From contig CAVEFO010000046.1 of the NCBI GenBank assembly GCA_963615055.1, positions 1 through 13,184 of the forward strand: a stretch of 13,184 nucleotides of DNA, read 5' to 3'. The position numbers and the translations under genes were made by a program. Origin of the DNA: UBA1822 sp963615055 (GTDB lineage: Bacteria; Bacillota; Negativicutes; Veillonellales; Dialisteraceae). How positions within the stretch are numbered: position 1 is the first letter of the stretch; every line of letters starts with the position of its first letter. Below are positions 12,035 to 13,184 of this stretch, in pieces. The notes under the pieces were generated by a model. The model was given only the letters and a program-made list of their open reading frames with translations. It was not told where the DNA came from and searched no databases.

Positions 12035-13074
12035 GGGGCATGCTCGCATGGATGTTGGCAGCGGCGGTGACGCTTTTTTCCGGCTGCGGAACGCCCACGG
12101 CAGAGATTGCGGTCGCGACAAAAACGAAAGCGCCGCTCGTCTACACCGCGACGGTCAAGCCGGAGGCGCTTCACAGTCTGCCGGTTCTGTCACAAGTTTC
12201 CGGGCCCCTACTGACGCCGCTTCCCGCGGTGGGGACAAAAGTCGCGGCCGGTGATGTATTGGCGGAAATCGATCCGGCGGCGTATGATGCGCAAATCGCC
12301 GATATCGAAAGTCGTCTGCAATCGCTTCCCGTTGCCGTTTCGTCAGTGCCTTCGGATGACAGCAGCATGGAGGCGTCTTTGCTGCGGCAGGGCATCATCA
12401 CGCAGGCCGAGTACAATCGGTTGCGCGGAAAAAAGAGTGTGCAGGCGGGGACACCGGTCGGACGGGAAGCGCTGGAAGCGGCACTTCGGGCTGCGCAGGC
12501 GGCGAAAGAAGCGTGCCTGGTGACGGCGCCGATTGACGGCATCGTGGCAGCGGTCTATGAAACGGGCGACGCTGTGACGGCCGGAAGACCGATATTGCTG
12601 CTGCGGCAGGACACACCGGTCACCGCGGAGATTGAAATTCCGGCGTTTCTTTCGGAGGCGGTGGATCGTGTCAAAGAAGAACGCACGCTCACCGTGACGC
12701 TGACCGATGAGGCCAAGACGCTGACCCGCTACGGGGAACTTAAGAAAGAAAGCGAAGAAATCAGCGGTCCGTATTGTCTCTATCGCGTCCAAGTCGATAA
12801 TCCGGACGGCACCGTTTCCGTCGGAGAACCGTACCGGCTTCGCATCGATACGGGACGGGAAGCGGACGGAATGGTAATCCCCGAATCGGCGATTTTAGGC
12901 GGCGATACAGTCCAAATCGTCACGGCGGACGGCCTGATCGACACACGCCGCATCACGTGCGGGCCGGAAACGGACGGAAAGAGAATCGTATTCTCCGGGA
13001 TTGCGGAAGGGGAGCGCGTCGTGACGAATCCGGACGCGTCGCTTGCGGTGGGGACGAAAGTGAAAGTGATATAA
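12031..13074 (+). CDS. HlyD/AcrA-like membrane-fusion lipoprotein (efflux adaptor)
   Basis: 347 residues. A periplasmic adaptor that would link an inner-membrane pump to an outer-membrane channel. The N-terminus is a lipoprotein signal: MRGMLAWMLAAAVTLFSGC with lipidated Cys19 (Phe at -3 is less usual). The two half-lipoyl motifs flank a hairpin: SGPLLTPLPAVGTKVAAGD before it and APIDGIVAAVYETGDAVTAG after it. Beta-barrel and membrane-proximal segments follow, including VIPESAIL. The hairpin region is fairly short (about 75 residues between the half motifs). The frame is open further upstream to 11950, but ATG 12031 is preferred: it begins the signal peptide, overlaps the upstream stop by four bases, and follows GAAGGGAGAGG. 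The pump gene is not in the window and may lie to the right. Substrate and pump type (RND or ABC) are unknown. Confidence 0.87.
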   Translation: MRGMLAWMLAAAVTLFSGCGTPTAEIAVATKTKAPLVYTATVKPEALHSLPVLSQVSGPLLTPLPAVGTKVAAGDVLAEIDPAAYDAQIADIESRLQSLPVAVSSVPSDDSSMEASLLRQGIITQAEYNRLRGKKSVQAGTPVGREALEAALRAAQAAKEACLVTAPIDGIVAAVYETGDAVTAGRPILLLRQDTPVTAEIEIPAFLSEAVDRVKEERTLTVTLTDEAKTLTRYGELKKESEEISGPYCLYRVQVDNPDGTVSVGEPYRLRIDTGREADGMVIPESAILGGDTVQIVTADGLIDTRRITCGPETDGKRIVFSGIAEGERVVTNPDASLAVGTKVKVI

Positions 13075-13095
13075 GAAAACGTTTTTGCGTTTTCT
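13074..13095. terminator. Hairpin directly after the adaptor gene
   Basis: AGAAAACG (13074-13081) and CGTTTTCT (13088-13095) form a perfect 8-bp stem over a TTTTTG loop, starting at the last base of the stop codon. No T tract follows, so termination strength is doubtful; it could be an attenuating or mRNA-stabilising hairpin. Confidence 0.45.
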
Positions 13096-13119
13096 CACAT
13101 CACTTTCCTGTAAAATCAC

Positions 13120-13136
13120 GCGGGGTGACTCCCCGC
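13120..13136. other. GC-rich hairpin in the right-edge gap
   Basis: GCGGGG (13120-13125) and CCCCGC (13131-13136) form a perfect 6-bp stem over a TGACT loop. A -10-like TAAAAT lies just before it at 13111-13116, without a good -35 box. Role unknown; it may belong to a leader of the next gene beyond the window. Confidence 0.35.
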
Positions 13137-13158
13137 AGAACTCCTGTCGTTTTTCATT

Positions 13159-13184
13159 CTCTTTCTTCCCCGTGGAAGAAAGAG
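13159..13184. other. Perfect 11-bp inverted repeat cut by the window edge
   Basis: CTCTTTCTTCC (13159-13169) and GGAAGAAAGAG (13174-13184) pair perfectly over a CCGT loop. The right arm ends exactly at the last base of the window, so the stem may be longer and any T tract after it is not visible. A terminator or a leader hairpin are both possible. Confidence 0.55.

Noticed and set aside
1..13184. tRNA or rRNA genes, insertion sequences, integrases, toxin-antitoxin or defence genes
   Set aside because: I looked for cloverleaf-like segments, transposase-like frames and small paired genes and saw none that could be supported. The coding space is fully explained by the genes listed.

Overview
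The window reads as chromosomal DNA of a fairly GC-rich diderm Firmicute, most likely a member of the Negativicutes. The sequence-based reasons are a YadA-type outer-membrane anchor at the left edge and a periplasmic efflux-type adaptor lipoprotein at the right (both imply an outer membrane), combined with Firmicute-style genes: a SpoVD-like PBP with a PASTA domain, a YlbF-family protein, and strong AGGAG ribosome binding sites. The genus cannot be fixed from this window. I see no tRNA, rRNA, CRISPR array, transposase or phage gene.

Layout from left to right. (1) 1-270: the 3' end of a trimeric autotransporter adhesin gene and its terminator. (2) 448-3945: a clear sigma-70-type promoter, then cca (CCA-adding enzyme), coupled by a 4-base ATGA overlap to a class B penicillin-binding protein. 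(3) 3946-4571: a 626-base gene-free stretch filled by two tandem arrays of a diverged ~68-70 bp unit, placed head to head. (4) 4572-4958: a small exported protein of unknown function. (5) 5134-6948: trmL, a ylbF-family gene and a murB-like gene, all joined by ATGA overlaps and ended by a very strong terminator. (6) 7187-8416: a MalY/PatB-type aminotransferase on the minus strand. (7) 8598-11173: fhs and folD, a tetrahydrofolate one-carbon operon. (8) 11340-13074: an exported protein of unknown function coupled to a membrane-fusion (HlyD/AcrA-like) lipoprotein, followed by hairpins at the window edge.

Most genes are housekeeping: tRNA 3' end repair and wobble modification, peptidoglycan synthesis, C1-folate supply. 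Two things stand out. First, several enzymes with clear family membership have changed catalytic residues. FolD has Met at both positions that correspond to the cyclohydrolase residues Lys54 and Gln98 of E. coli. The MurB-like protein appears changed at all three classical active-site positions. The PatB-like enzyme has Asn for the Asp of the S-D-E-I-H motif. Second, the boundaries between transcription units carry repeat DNA: short runs of a degenerate 7-bp repeat (consensus about CGG[TA][AC]AA) at four boundaries, and the head-to-head array at a fifth. No complete new defence or mobile system is evident; the repeat families and the variant active sites are the best candidates for something undescribed.
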